NCBI GenBank assembly: GCA_031216445.1 | Contig: CM062210.1 | Span: 3,652,501 to 3,716,500 of the forward strand | DNA length: 64,000 nucleotides | From: Lateolabrax maculatus | Taxonomy: Eukaryota; Chordata; Actinopteri; Acropomatiformes; Lateolabracidae | Direction: 5' to 3' | Shown: positions 28,901 through 42,370 of the stretch, in pieces | How the letters are laid out: each line of letters opens with the position of its first letter | Numbering within the stretch: position 1 is the stretch's first letter | Notes under the pieces: generated by a model | Seen by the model: the letters and a program-made list of their open reading frames with translations, nothing else | What the model was told of the DNA's origin: nothing | Database searches by the model: none | Program-made: the position numbers and the translations under genes

Positions 28901-31884
28901 GACTGGCAACACATGCGCTCATCACGCGCTCTTCCCACAGATATCAGCGTCCAAGAAACCTCAACACATCCCATCTTCAAGCCCATCATCTCACATCCAA
29001 ACTCTAACTTTACCTTCTCTAAATTATTAAATGTAAAATGTTTAAGCCAGGGACGGGGTTAACACAAAATGGTCCTATTAGATATTCAATTATCTTGTTC
29101 TCCCGTGGTTGTACTATCGCTGCCCCTTGTACAGTGAACTGTACGTGCTTTGGCTGCTTGATCATTACACAATTTCTTGCATAGTTGTAGAGCGTGAAAT
29201 ATAGTGCTATAAACTGTCACAAAAGAGTGATGACTCAATACATGTAGAGCATCCTCGCAAATAACACGTGAAGCCATTTAATGAAAATTAAATCCTGTAG
29301 TTCTAGATTCAGGAAATATATGTTGATGCCTCTACTCCACATGTGTATCACACACACATTTTAACATTTCAAAAGCTTTCTGAAAAACTCCTCAATGATT
29401 AATTATCTGACTCAGGAGTAGGGACGTTCATAACCTTATCAAAACAACTGTGACTTGTTTTCGTCTCTATACAACACCACAGTTGTTAAAGACAGAAAAA
29501 GTAATATCATCTCTGGCCACATATCTATGAGGAAAGTGTATGCAAAACAAGAACTTGATCCTGATGACTAATTTCTCCCTTCCATTGCAGAAGTCAATGC
29601 CTACTTATTTGTTTGTCATGTTTATGGCAGCCTTGACGACTAATAACTTTCTGTGGGAGTCTCTTGTGGGTGGTAATCTGCACCAGCAGATCGGCTAGCC
29701 ATATGTTCTTTGGTTATTGAAGGTGATGTGTGAGAACGCTGTCAGCCCACTGCGTTGTGTTATCTGAAGTAGACACACGGGTCAAGGCTCACAACCGAAG
29801 CCCGACACATGCTAATGAACTTATCTCATAAAATATGCATCAAGCCCTCCCAGGGCCGTACAGTGGCAGAGGCGTGATTTTGCAGGAATTATGGGAACAG
29901 TCATTTTCCATTATGTCAATGCTAAATGAGGAGTGACCTGCGGGAGAGGCATGTCTGACCCGTGTCAAGATAGTTCCTGCCAATTTTGCACCGAGAACTT
30001 TGCAGATCAGTTTTGACTTTTAAGATACTGTGGTGACAGAGAATAAATGGATCTGGGTGCACGGCATAACCTTGTTGAAGCAATATTCCTCTGAAGCCGA
30101 TGTACCAAGTCTGTATAATTAATCAAAGACAATGATGTCAATGAGGGCTCTGGTTATGAAATTAGAAGCACGCTGTCTTCCATTACTGTACAGCTTATAA
30201 GTGCATTAGGAGAGAGAGAGGAACAATAAACCAGGTGTGGAAACCATTAGCACCATTCTTCATTCCAACCATTTGTGGTTCTCGTCCCTTGTTTTCAGAG
30301 CAATTAAGTGTCTCGTAACAAGGCCGGAGCTGAATGCTTGAGCGCCGATATGGTCGGACTGCAAACAAGGTGTGAACAGCAACAATGCAGTTGTTAGTTT
30401 GTTCAATAATGAATGAGGCTAAACAGATTAGGTCGGTTCTGTAATATTTCTTATTACAGTTACGCTGTGATGAATGATTTTTAAATTACAAAATCATGTT
30501 TTAGTTAATTACAAAAATGTGCTACCTGTCCAAACATAACTCACAACAATCAACTCTCAACAAATACAGGTTCATAACCTCGTACCTTTTTTGGTATACA
30601 CTCAGAGCTTTCATAAATCACAGTGTAGAGTAACCTAATTGATCTAAATTGACTTTTGTAATCCTGTTTTTCAATACCTGCATTTACTTTAGTTTGTATT
30701 CAAGAATGATGGATACATTTTATTAGGTCACTACTCTAAAGTTCAGCACAGCTGTAAGACTAAGAGCTCAAATCTACTTTTATTGTTACAAAAAAGTGCA
30801 CGTCTGAAATATGTGTTAAAAAATTTGATTTCACAATATATTCTTCTCCTCCTACTACACACAAAATCAGGCTCAGTGGTGTGACATGCTACATCCAGCC
30901 CATGTTCAACAGCTCATTGGTATCTGCACTGATATATGTGAAGACAAACAAATGTATTGGAAGAAAGAACAAATTCAATATTCAATAGTATCTCTTAGAG
31001 CTAATACATATAAGAAATCTTGTGTATGAGTTGCCTCTTTCATAAAACGCATGTCTGTCAAATGATATGCTGAAGCAAGCAGAACAATCTCCTGTGGCCG
31101 TTGGTTGTCAAATCTGTTGTGCGCCTCACCGGAATGATTTCTGAGAGAAAGCAAAGTATCTTAAAGAAATCACTGTGCACACGCTGCTTTGCGCTGACAT
31201 CTCTTACAGTACACACGTCAGTTTGATATATGAACTGCCAACGCATCATGCTATATCTTCAGATGGTTGCCTGCATTTTTGTCAAGTTTATTGATTGGGT
31301 TTATCTCCATTTTCAGCAGCTTTCAGATTCAGATTTAAAAATACTAGGACAAGGTTTGTGAAGCAAAACATAAAAGCTCATCAGCACCCTCTCATTAAAG
31401 TGTCATTAAATAATACATGACTTGCAACCTCTATGGGTAATCAAGGAAGTGTAGCAACACTGACATGTCAGTGGCCTGTAATTGACAGCAAGAATAGAGT
31501 AACAGTTTTCACTACAGAGACAAGTAATTAGCAAATTAGTGCATACATCAAAGAGAACTGTCTAGTATAGAGCTAATCTGTCACCAGGCAAATAATTATA
31601 ACACTTATATTTGTGTTTAAGAATGCCACTACCGTCGTTCGTCATTGAGCGGTTAAAAACTAAAGCCGGAGGGAGGTGGAGGCCAAGACTACGCACCAGA
31701 AAGTGCCACCAAGTCATTGGTATTCATGAACAAAAAGCTATTACCACCGCATATCTACGGTATATGATGACCATGTGTGCTATGAGACGGTCTTGGACTA
31801 CTATGCAGGATTAGGTGATGTAGGTAATGGGGATTCAACAAAATTCAAACCTTTAATACAATGTTTTTGTTTTCTTTCCTTCAG
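25916..31884. other. Noncoding upstream of the first coding cdh12 exon
   Basis: No coding exon was recognised. The part from 29.6 to 30.5 kb is non-repetitive, with many AATTA/TAAT motifs, and could contain regulatory elements. It ends in the pyrimidine tract and CAG acceptor at 31884, so at least the end of it is expected to be intron. Confidence 0.55.
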
Positions 31885-32073
31885 GTGATGAGCCCCATAA
31901 ATCTCTGAGTGGGATCCTGACAGGCCCAGGAAAACTGATTTTTGGCTTTGCCACACCTGGGACAGCCCCCCCGCCTCACCCATTCCCCATAACCACCTTC
32001 ACAAGTTGTTTCAGTGTGGCTCAACTCTCACCACTGGACTTCAACTTGGTGACCTGAACCTCACAGATCGCCA
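31885..32073 (+). other. cdh12: cdh12 5' UTR portion of first coding exon, with a short upstream ORF
   Basis: A pyrimidine tract followed by TTCCTTCAG ends at 31884, so the exon is predicted to start at 31885. This implies at least one untranslated exon further upstream. The 189-nt leader contains one upstream ATG at 31888, opening a 6-codon ORF (MSPINL) that stops at 31908. The main ATG at 32074 is the next ATG downstream. The context of the main ATG (CGCCAATGC) has C at -3 and C at +4, so it is not an optimal Kozak site. The exact exon start is inferred from splice consensus only. Confidence 0.6.
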
Positions 32074-32319
32074 ATGCTAACAAGGAACTGCCTGCTGCTG
32101 TTCCTTTGGATTCTTGTCGACGAGGGCTCAGTCTCTTCTTTACACCTACCTTCACCGCCACTGGGACGGAGCAGGACGGGGAGGGAGCACGCCAGGAGCT
32201 TGGTGGGCCCGATGAGGAATGGGGCAGCTGGATTTCAACGGGTCAAAAGGGGCTGGGTGTGGAACCAGTTCTTTGTACTGGAGGAGTACATGGGGTCAGA
32301 CCCGCAGTATGTGGGGAAG
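32074..32319 (+). CDS. cdh12: Cadherin-12 coding exon 1: signal peptide, propeptide, start of EC1
   Basis: Encodes residues 1-82. Residues 1 to about 22 (MLTRNCLLLFLWILVDEG...) form a short basic start and hydrophobic core typical of a signal peptide. A basic propeptide follows and ends in the furin-type site RVKR at residues 56-59. The mature protein should begin at Gly60 with GWVWNQFFVLEEY. It carries the two tryptophans (W61 and W63, mature W2 and W4) that swap between partner EC1 domains in type II cadherin adhesion. The exon ends after ...SDPQYVGK in phase 0 at a GTAAAG donor. The start is chosen because MLTRNC matches the N-terminus of mammalian CDH12 as recalled. The propeptide between about residues 23 and 54 is the least conserved part. 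Nothing looks broken. Confidence 0.92.
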
Positions 32320-34989
32320 GTAAAGAGCCTTATTTTTCCAGTTTTTATGGTGTGAGAGAAGCCATAAATCACATAGTAAGGAGCTTGGGAGAAATTGAAT
32401 TGGTGGTAAATGGAGGGAGCGATAGAACGTGAGGGAGATAAAATAGGAGAAAAGGAACAGAAGGAAGGAAAGAACACTAATGTAGAGTAAGTTTGAAACT
32501 TCTCTGGTTTCAGCTGGGGAATATTTACTAAATAAAATATCACAATATGTTTATTTATTATTGATACATGTATATAAATAATGTGTCAATCATTTGGGTA
32601 AGACAAAATAATAATAACATACATACAAATACATCTACCAACTCCGATGGCACATGCTGCAAGTTATCCAGTTTCATTTTGCCCTTGGAACCAAGCCTGA
32701 CCATTTTCATCTAATAATGCTCCTGTTGTAAAACTGTCCCTGTGTGTTACGGTTTTAACATATAAATGGGAAGAAAATCTATACATGCTAATGGAGCTGT
32801 GCCAACATTTCTGTGTTAGACGAGCCAGACACACATGACACTGAAGTGGTGAGAGAATCGATGGCATGGTGGAAATAAATTTAAATTACAGTCCTTGTAA
32901 AGCTGTCAGAGCGTCATAGTTATGAGCCAGGGAAGATGCTGACAGCAATAAAAAGACAGCAGAAAGACCCAACAGCCAGAACTGAATCCCGACAGAGATG
33001 TATACACACATCCCGTCAGACACACTTCTTTTTGTCCTCCCTCAAACCTGGGCCATCTCTGTTTTTAGTATAGGATTTTTTATTCTCTGCTGTGGCTTAA
33101 GACATTCGTAAGTAAACTCTGTGGGGGTTTAAGGCTAAAGTTGTAATTTGGCACTCCTAGCTTACATAGGATAATAGTAAGACTGACTTATCTGCCCCAG
33201 TGCCGCTGCAATCAGCCCTGACAAGCCATGCTGTTTGTGGAAGTCTCTGAGGCTAAACGCAGGGGGAGGGAGGCCGCTGTCTGCTGCACTCCTAAGTCAC
33301 TTAATCCTGGGCTGCTGCACTGCTTCACAATAATTGACTGATTCCTTGCCATATGAAATGCATTTAAAGATGAGATCCTCGGACCTTTGTTAGGACAATC
33401 TTATGGGAAGGGCTTTTGCGTCAAAATGATTGTTGCTGTAACAGGATAAAAGTTAACAAATAATGCCTGGAGACTGGGAACGCGGGGTGTTAGTGACGTA
33501 TCTTCCCAGGAGTTATCAAGTACCATCACGGAGGCCTGTAAAGTTAACGGTTTAGTTTTCAAGGCACATAAATGAACTCTAATGGACCATGAGCTCTAGT
33601 GCAATGAATGTTTGTCCTATAATACATCAATGCCTAATTGTGGTAATGTATTCACTCTAGAGTGTAAACATGATTTCTATTCAGTGACCTGCAGAGTATT
33701 GGGGCTACAGTGGCTTAAGCAACTGCAGCTTTCCCCTCAGTGGTAAAAATGCCCTTCTGGACCTAATGAATAAGTAATTATCAGAATTATTACTAGTAAT
33801 ATTTCTTAGGTGTCAGCATGCATTTCTTTCAGTGACCGAGTTGATGAGGAAGTCTGCACTTCTTTTTTCGAGCATTAATGGACATAATCTAGCCGAAGTT
33901 CTTCAGTAGTATGTGGGTAATTTCCTCAGCAGTTATAATTGGTTTGCATGTTTCCTCTAAACCAAAGGTTACGTGTCCGCTAATAAGCTGATAAATGCGA
34001 ACCAAAGAATAGAGCAAAGGCCACACCACAAGGCAGCTGTTTGTTCTTGTGGTCAGTTTGCTGTGTCTGTTTATCCTTTAACACATATGTATTAACATTT
34101 GAAGAACTTTTTGGCACAATATTAATTCTTTATGGGTGACATAGACAGTGCTGTTTTTGTTCTCTCCTCTCCTGCTTGAAAATTATATTTAGCTTTTACT
34201 TTTGGTATAAAGGACTGCTTATACCGTTATATATTATATTTTGGCTGGATCATTGTACGCAGAGCAACATGCAGCAACTACACACTGCAACTGCACGGCA
34301 GGGTTAAAACAAACCAAGTGAAACTGTAAAACTTGCTGTAAAAAGGAAATAAAGAGGGGTGAAAATTCAGATCTGCTTTTTTTGCCAATTAAACTAACAA
34401 AAGACGATCTTATTCAGAAATGTGCATCCTCCTAAAGCTGTGGAAACCTTGCAGATATTCTCTGCCTTTTTTTTTTTTTTAACACCATAACCTGATTATG
34501 TACATTTCTAGAGTGTTATATGAAATGTATCACTGCCAACTGTAATTGCCACAAACAAATGACTACTAATTAGCACTGGCCATTGAAATTCACATTACTA
34601 ACAAGATGCGGTAATTTTGTCAGTTCTGAAAGCATTGTGAATGCAAGACCACCACTAGAGGAGGAGGGGAGGAGGGGGACAACCACTGATGATGGAGTGG
34701 ATAGTCAGAGTACCAGTGTTACGGATCAACTGGTTTCCCTATTAACTGGTGACGTTCGCCTGAATGCGCCAGTGGTTGCTTGAAGTGATGGCAGATGTTT
34801 GGAAACAACATGATAACATTTAGTTGTCCTTGTGAATGCCATATTGTTTTCATTTTCATTCAAATTCAAAAACTACATCAACTCCTCTGAGTCTTCTACA
34901 CTTCACTGGACCTATCAACCACAAGAGGTAATGAGGAACATTTACAAGATCCATCACCTTACCGCAAAAATAATTATCTAATGTTACTT

Positions 34990-35345
34990 GACACTAGAGC
35001 GGTCCTTTTTTCCCAAAAAATCAAGTATGAACAAATTTGAAATGACAGGCAATCCGTTCGAATGAGTTTGTTGTATTTATTTATTTATTTTTTTTAAATT
35101 GTGACCGAGATACATCCTGAGGGAGATTTCACGGTTGAAAAATCAACTTGTCAGTGCTCTCTGGTGGACAAACTATGTTTTGGTGGTTCCTATGTTACCT
35201 GAAACCTAGTTTGGTATTTCTGTAATGCAAGTTCATGTTACTTAACAGCTGACATATACTGTACACTGATAACGATATATCTGTAAAAAGCTGATATCAG
35301 CCAATATATCCGGTTGATTTATCAGTCAAGCTTAAATTTACTTCA
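34990..35345. mobile_element. Interspersed repeat fragment in intron 1
   Basis: The segment includes GTGCTCTCTGGTGGACAAAC (35153-35172) and then a GATATATC/ATATCAGCCAATATATC stretch (about 35270-35310). Both resemble pieces of DNA-transposon-derived repeats that I recall as frequent in teleost introns. No coding frame survives. Boundaries are approximate and the assignment is from memory. Confidence 0.45.
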
Positions 35346-36938
35346 GTGCTGTTTTAGTGTTTTGCATTAGATTGTAGCAGTGTTACTATTTTGGAGGTAC
35401 TTTAGTTTAAATCACCATATTAAGAAATAAATATGCTTTGTAGGTATTCATAAGAATTATCATTGTCATAATTTATTGGTTGCCTACCTTTATTGTTTAA
35501 ATTAAAGCATATTTCAATTTCTCAGTCATTAAATTATAGATTACCCAAAACTAAGATAAGTCATAGTGAGAGCTTCCTGGGCAGAGTGAGACAGATGGGG
35601 GCTTGCTTACGACCCGGTGCATTACTTTTTTTTTTATTATTACATACGTGTATATATTAAAATATACATCTCAAAGCACTAACACAATTTCCTTTTCCAT
35701 GTGCAGAACTCCTCATGTCATAATCATATAAGGCATAGGTTAATTTCAGTTTTGTGCAAGGAATTGTAGAGAGAAGGACATACTAAAAAAACTTAATCCA
35801 TCTTCACATGCTGTTTTGTCTATTTCAGATTAATGAGTGCAAGCAAAGCAACATTTATTTTCTTCCACGACACCAGTAGAAAAATATGCCATGTCTGCAT
35901 CGCCACTTGTTTTGATGGTATGGTATGACTAAAAAAATAAACAAGAAATAAATATAGACCCAGGCTCTTCTACCACTTAATGCATGCGACCTAATTTGAG
36001 AAGAAAAACTGTCTAACTGTGAAAAACAAAAAGCACAGCAATACATTCATATTGATTTTACTACACACACAATACTACATCTTAATATTTATGCCAGAAT
36101 GTATTTATTCTTGCCTTAACAGCTTCTTGGTCGGGAAAGTTAAGGTGGCAGACATCAAACATGAAGGAAATGTTAGAAAACCTACACAGCTGGGAGCTGC
36201 AACTTACATTACTTAATTATCCTCTTTGCTCCCTGAGGTGCAAATAAGGTCATGACAAGATTCAGCTTGGTCTTCAGCTCCACTACTGGTTCCTACTGCT
36301 AACATTAATATGGGAGCAACTGCTCTGGGATCTTGCTCAAGGGCAACTGAACTGCAGTTGTTTAGAAAAGTGGTTATTTTGTTTTTCACATAGAGTTATA
36401 ATGTCACAAGTCACAGGCCCGTTTATCTTCCACCACACAGATCAAGCATACATTCAGTCCATTTGTAAAGTTTATTAACAAAAGGTGTTGTTTGAGATTG
36501 TTAATTGTATATCTGTATGCAAATAACACACTGCATGTATCTGGTGAAATCGGGTGAATATATATATACACATATATCGCAGAAATAAAAAGACACAATA
36601 GTAATAACCGATATTACATTGTATGAAGACAAGACATGTATCAAGTGCGATACAGCACACATGTAAGAAGTAAGATGGCTCAGACTTCAAAGTTAGTCCC
36701 ACGTCCAGTCACACACGATAATGTAAGGAACTACCCACTGTACATTTAAACTTACAATGGTTCTGCTCAAATACTTCAAGCAACTGTTGATGTCCCGTGT
36801 AATGACAGAGACACTGGGAACGTGAGTTTGTTGGGTTGCCTGTAGTTTTAAATGAGGATATCCTTAAATTTATTTTAATTCGAAAGGGCATTACGGCACT
36901 GGCCGTGGTATAATTCCTGCCCTGTATGTCAGCGTATT

Positions 36939-36941
<3 letters not shown>

Positions 36942-36980
<39 letters not shown>

Positions 36981-37020
36981 ATAGTGTACCTCTACTGCTT
37001 AAAAAAAAAAAAAAAAAAAA
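36942..37020. repeat. (CA)n microsatellite followed by 20-bp poly-A
   Basis: A CA dinucleotide run fills about 36942-36976. After a 24-bp spacer a run of 20 A lies at 37001-37020. Confidence 0.9.
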
Positions 37021-40000
37021 CTATTCTGTCTTCTTTCTGACTTTAGAATCAAAAGAACCATGAAAATGTATTGATCAGAAGTCCCTTTGAGCACCAACAT
37101 TTCACATTTAAAAAACAAAAATTCATGTTGAGACACTTCCAGAGAGAGACAATCTCCTTTTGACAACAACCACATTATTGCAGATTAGCAATTAAAGCCC
37201 ATAGGCTTTAAGGGGGTTGATGTAACAACCCTGTGCACTCACAATTAGATAATGCTGAGGCCTTTCCTATGCTGAGCAGTGATTATCTGCAAGACAAATC
37301 TGCCATTAGTGGTGTGGCTGTATATCAAGCCAAGCTGCTTCCTCTCACTCTCTATTAATCTCCCAGCTGATTTCAGCAACTATTTTCCAGCATTTCTTTC
37401 CGGCATCATCGCACTCTGGATTTGAACACACAGTAATGGTCAAGAATTGCTGTTTGACATATAGCACCTAGAATTATAGTAATGTGGCAATTCAGAATCC
37501 ACTTAAAGGATCTGTGTTTGTCATTTCGAAGCGTGATAAATATAATGACCACTTATTACCGGTGGAAGTGTAATCAGAAGCCATGCATCTCTCAGGCTTG
37601 CCATTATTAATAATGTTGAGATTTTCTGACCAGATGCCACAATTATGTATTGAAAACATAACATACAGCATCACTGTGATTTGAGTGGATGGAAATTTGG
37701 AGCATGGCAAAAAAATAATAATTTGTACACCAGTATTTTCCATTTCAGCTGTTGTCTAATAATTTATACTGACTTGATCCTGTGATAGCACAATGCACAT
37801 AAAGGCTTTGATTTATGAATAAGAAAAGAGTGTGTTTTATGTATGAGAAAGATAGAGAGATAGAAGGTTACAGAGAAATTGGAAAGAGAGCAAAAGAGCT
37901 GGGAGAGACTACACAGGGTATTTGTATGGAGTCCTATCCTTTCCAATCTCATTGATGAGGGATTGGACCCACGTACTGTAAGGACAACCTGGTCTCTAGA
38001 CTCTCAGTGTATCTAACAAAATATATTTGCACGTCAGAGAGAATCCACTGTGTTACCTCCCACAGAAAGCAACACCACACCACCATGTTTTCTTTTTATA
38101 TAAGTCATGGGAACAGGATAGCAAGAAAATGTGCGAGACTCTCTCAAAATGGGACTGAACAAATTATACACTTGGCAAGAAAATGCAGTAAGGGAATCAG
38201 TTCCATAAAAAAAAAAACTCACTAACACTGCAACCATTACGTTCAGAAAGCAGACATCATATCCATAACAGCACATGCACTGAAGGTTAAAGAGAAATCC
38301 AATCAATTTAGATAAAGTCACACTTAGGACCTATAAAAGGAGAGGAGAAGACTCTCAGTACCCTTTATTGCAATCCAAAGCATGCAATGACATGCAGTGG
38401 CATGCTCCAATGCCCCGTTTCTCACACTTACAGACAAAAGGTCGCTCATTTAAATATAAGTCAATAAAGCACTTTTTGTAGAAAGGGCAGCTCTGTCTCT
38501 CCTACAACTTGTTTATTCCCTTGCTTCCTGCCTGACAAGGAATGACCATCCTTCTTTTTATTGATGGCTCTTCCTCCCGGTCCCACCCCACACCTGGCTG
38601 AGATTTATTACTGATGTGGAGCACGCAATTTAATCTTTCAATGAGGACCTATAAGAAGGACATAAAAACCTTTTCAACAAGACTTATGCACCAGGACCAA
38701 CAAAGAGAGATTCCATCATCGGATCATATGAAATTTACCAGCCTTTCTAGTGATGGTGTGGTTCCACGTTGTTAAATATGGTTCAGTTTAAATGCTTTGA
38801 AATTTAGCTGTAAAAGGCTGGTGAAGAGGCTCATATAAAAGCAGCAAACCTGTTTACACACTGATGATGATAGCCACTGTTGTAAAATACTTCAGTGGGA
38901 CTGCAAGCCAGCGGTTAATTAACATGGACTCTAAAAATCACAGGCTTAATAACTTGATTGCATTGCAGAGGTCTATTCAGTGACCTACAGCTAAGCAAAA
39001 GCTACTCCATTGCAGACCTCACATAACGTCCACAAAGAATGTTTAACAATACTTCAATCACTGAGATTGGAAACATAGTACACAAGTACATATAATAGAA
39101 ATTAGATGACCCTAGACTTTAACGTTATACAATTATTTAATAATAGGAATTATACTCAGAGAAATGTATACATGTTTGAATGCAGGTAAAGAAAATGGCG
39201 TTTATGTGTTGATTATGTAAAATGTGTATAGAGAATGTTCAATGTAAATAGTAATACATGATCTTATCCTTAAAATTCATCTAGAAATGTGCTGCCCAAG
39301 TAGTTCACTGTCACATGCAAAGTAATTTGAAAGGATTGCTCTCCTGAACATTATGCAAGACTTGTGCCAGTGATTCAGCTGCTCGTTAGAACATATTAAG
39401 AGGTTGAGGGAATTTACAATTGTAATGTATGTTGATGATGAATGTTGGGAGAAATCCTGAAAAGAACAGCTGAAATAAAAGCTAATGATGCCATTCATCT
39501 GTCCTGCCAAAGTAATATATTTCATATATTTGGTCCTCATGGGTAATGGACTTTTCTCCTGAATTGCCTGGATCATATTTCCAAACTGTGTGCTAATGCC
39601 CCAATCAGTATCACTTACTATCATGGTCAACATTTTCCATTTGTTCCTTGACATTGATGGGCAATAGTGTTGTGATTCTGGGTGGAAAATTGCATTCTGT
39701 ATGTTGTATCAATATCACTATATTGGTTAATCAAGTGTGATATGAGAAAAGGGGATCGAGCCTTAACCTCAGTCTTGAAGATCAATAACAATCATGTTCA
39801 TTAATGTGATATGTCAAAAAACATTCCTACGTCATGTTATTTGCTATGCAAAGACAACCTCACATGAAAACACACATTTTTAACTTTTAGTATAACGTAT
39901 GATAAAGCTGCTACTCATTGCATCCTATTAGTTCCTCAGATTGTTCATCTAAGTAAAAGTTATATCAACGACCAGAGTTAGAAACTATATCCATCTACAG

Positions 40001-40139
40001 ACAGTGAATGTAGTTGTCTGGGTTTTGGTGAATGCCTGTAAACAGCTGAAGGTGAGATTTACGGAGCAATGAATTGCTCTAATATAGCTTTAGAGGTAAA
40101 TACAACGCAGCAGCTTCTATCTGTTGTCTCAAGTCTACA

Positions 40140-40140
<1 letters not shown>

Positions 40141-40178
<38 letters not shown>
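40141..40178. repeat. Composite (CT)n(CA)n microsatellite
   Basis: About eleven CT units pass directly into about eight CA units. Confidence 0.9.
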
Positions 40179-42189
40179 TCCCTACACATGTTTCCTGTCG
40201 TTGCACATCTACCAGTATAGCCTCCTATGTGTATGTGTGCAATTTTTCCCTCTATCCCCATTACCTGACTGAGGCATGACACAACCCAGATAGCAAGCTC
40301 CGAGCTGTCAGCAGCAAAGAAATGGCTCGCAAGCCAATATCGATCAGCTATAATAAGCTTGCAGCATTTGACAGTGTTTTCTTTCCATCAGCAGCCTACC
40401 GGTACAACGGCTACCTGCGGAAACTTACCATGCGAGCAGCAGTCACGATGTGGTATGACATGGCACTGGTCTGAAAATGCACAAACTTGGAGCCACCTAC
40501 AACAAACCAACATCCTGCCACTCTGTCATCACACTAATGGTTGTGGGATCGATAGGTAGCTTCAGACCTCATAATGAATAGGAGCATAAAAATAAATCCA
40601 AGACAGCAGTAGGCCAGGGATGCATACCAAAGGATACAGAATGATTTACACTGAGTAACAGCACATAGTTTGAATTCTGATGGGAGATAAAGATAATGTA
40701 CTATATGTCTTGCTTATAGCTTAACTCAGCGTTAAATATGGATCTGAATCAATTTATTCACAAAAGTATAATAAATCTACAATAAATGGCCTTGTGGCAC
40801 CGGTAAAGGGACATGTTTATAATTTATATTGGGAAATACAGCTCATTCAACAAGCTGCGGCGCAGGACAAGACATGCTTGCATGTTTGTAAGTTAGATAA
40901 CAAGGAGACTTTCAAGGAACAATGTTGGCTCACTATCAGCAAAGAGTTGTGGCTTCCATATGCATTCCTGAGAGGAGCTCCACATAATCCTGGATGCAGA
41001 AATCCAATTACAGCATTTTCTACAGAGGTTGGTTACATTCTCCTCTGAAATCACTCAAATTAATCAATACGCAGGTTTACTGCATAGCCAATGAGGGACC
41101 ATGTGCTGCAAATCCTGAAAGTAACAGAGAACACCACCCTCTCTCAGAGCCAAGAATTCCCCGTAAAGCATAATCACCGTCCTAAGTATGTGAATATTCC
41201 CAAGCCGGTACAGATGAGCTACCATTTTCCGAATTTGTACCAGTAGTTGAGCAGCTCCAGTGAAAAAAGTATTTTGCAACGATAGGAGATGAGTAATGGG
41301 CCTGCCGATATTTGTTTTGACGGCGCTGATGATGCACCGGCTGGCCATCTGCATCGCCTAAACTGTTCCAGACAGGCCAGGATTGCCTAATCGTTAGAGA
41401 GAACATTGTGGAGATTATAGGTCACGGCTTTGAACCCTGCAATATATAACACGTGTCCATAAAAAGCCATAAATCCTGGCAAAAACAAGGTTAAGCGAGA
41501 CTCTGAACTGCTTCATGATTAGTGGCACATCCCTTTGACAAAAGCATTAATTAACTATCTAACACATAAATGTATAATGTCTTCTTGGCATCGTGAAAAG
41601 TTGTGAACACTGAGCAATCATCGGAGGGGAAAAAAAAAAAAATCATGGATGTAAACATAATTACTCAAACAGATGGTTTGAGTTTGGATGGTAACAGGAA
41701 TCTTATTTCAGTTTCTCGCACTACCTGCTTCTTTTTATAGCTGCCATGTCAACTGGTACCCTTAGCAGAGCATCTTGCTTTTTATAATTATCACGAAAAA
41801 TGGAGCGTTAAGATATTCTCTCCATAAAATGGGTGTATATCATCATACTGTCTCTAGGAGCCAGCTCTTATTCAGTCATTCAGCACACTGATGTTAAGAA
41901 AATGTATTTTGTTAGTTTGTTTTTTTGGATTTGCATAAGGTTATCAGTAATGCCATCATTTGAATTCTGCACGAATGGAAAGGTTTTGTTGGTTCATGTG
42001 TTATAAATTGGAAACAACTCTTACAAGAAAGAAAAGGAGATTTTTTCCCCTCTTTTTAGTAAAATCACTTATTTTCTTTTGACATACAGTTAAGAAGGTT
42101 GTGGCTGTGATTCTGCCTCATGTCTTTTGAGCCCAATGGGTGTTATGTAGTTTAAAAGAAGCCAGTGTTTGCCTCCCTATTAATATTTC

Positions 42190-42370
42190 GTTTTCTATAA
42201 TTGATTACTATTGTTAGAGTAATGGAATTTTTAATTAATATCAGTCAACTTTCACGTATAATTAATGGGGTGATGTTCCTTTATTTTTATATTTGCATTT
42301 CTTTTTAATCTTTAATTGTGCAGTTCTGAATCAATTTACAGGTGCCTCTCTTGGGTACCTGTATTGAATA
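42190..42370. promoter_or_regulatory. AT-rich possible conserved noncoding element
   Basis: Non-repetitive sequence with several homeodomain-type cores (TTAATTAAT, ATAATTAAT, TTTAATTGTG) and paired CAGGTG/TACCTGT E-box-like sites. This combination is common in developmental enhancers, but conservation was not tested. Confidence 0.2.

Noticed and set aside
32281..32355. Continuation of the first coding exon into VKSLIFPVF...
   Set aside because: The reading crosses a GTAAAG donor at 32320, and the cadherin sequence resumes only at exon 2.
39277..39654. 125-codon minus-strand frame in intron 1
   Set aside because: No domain recognised; lies in AT-rich intron with no supporting signals.
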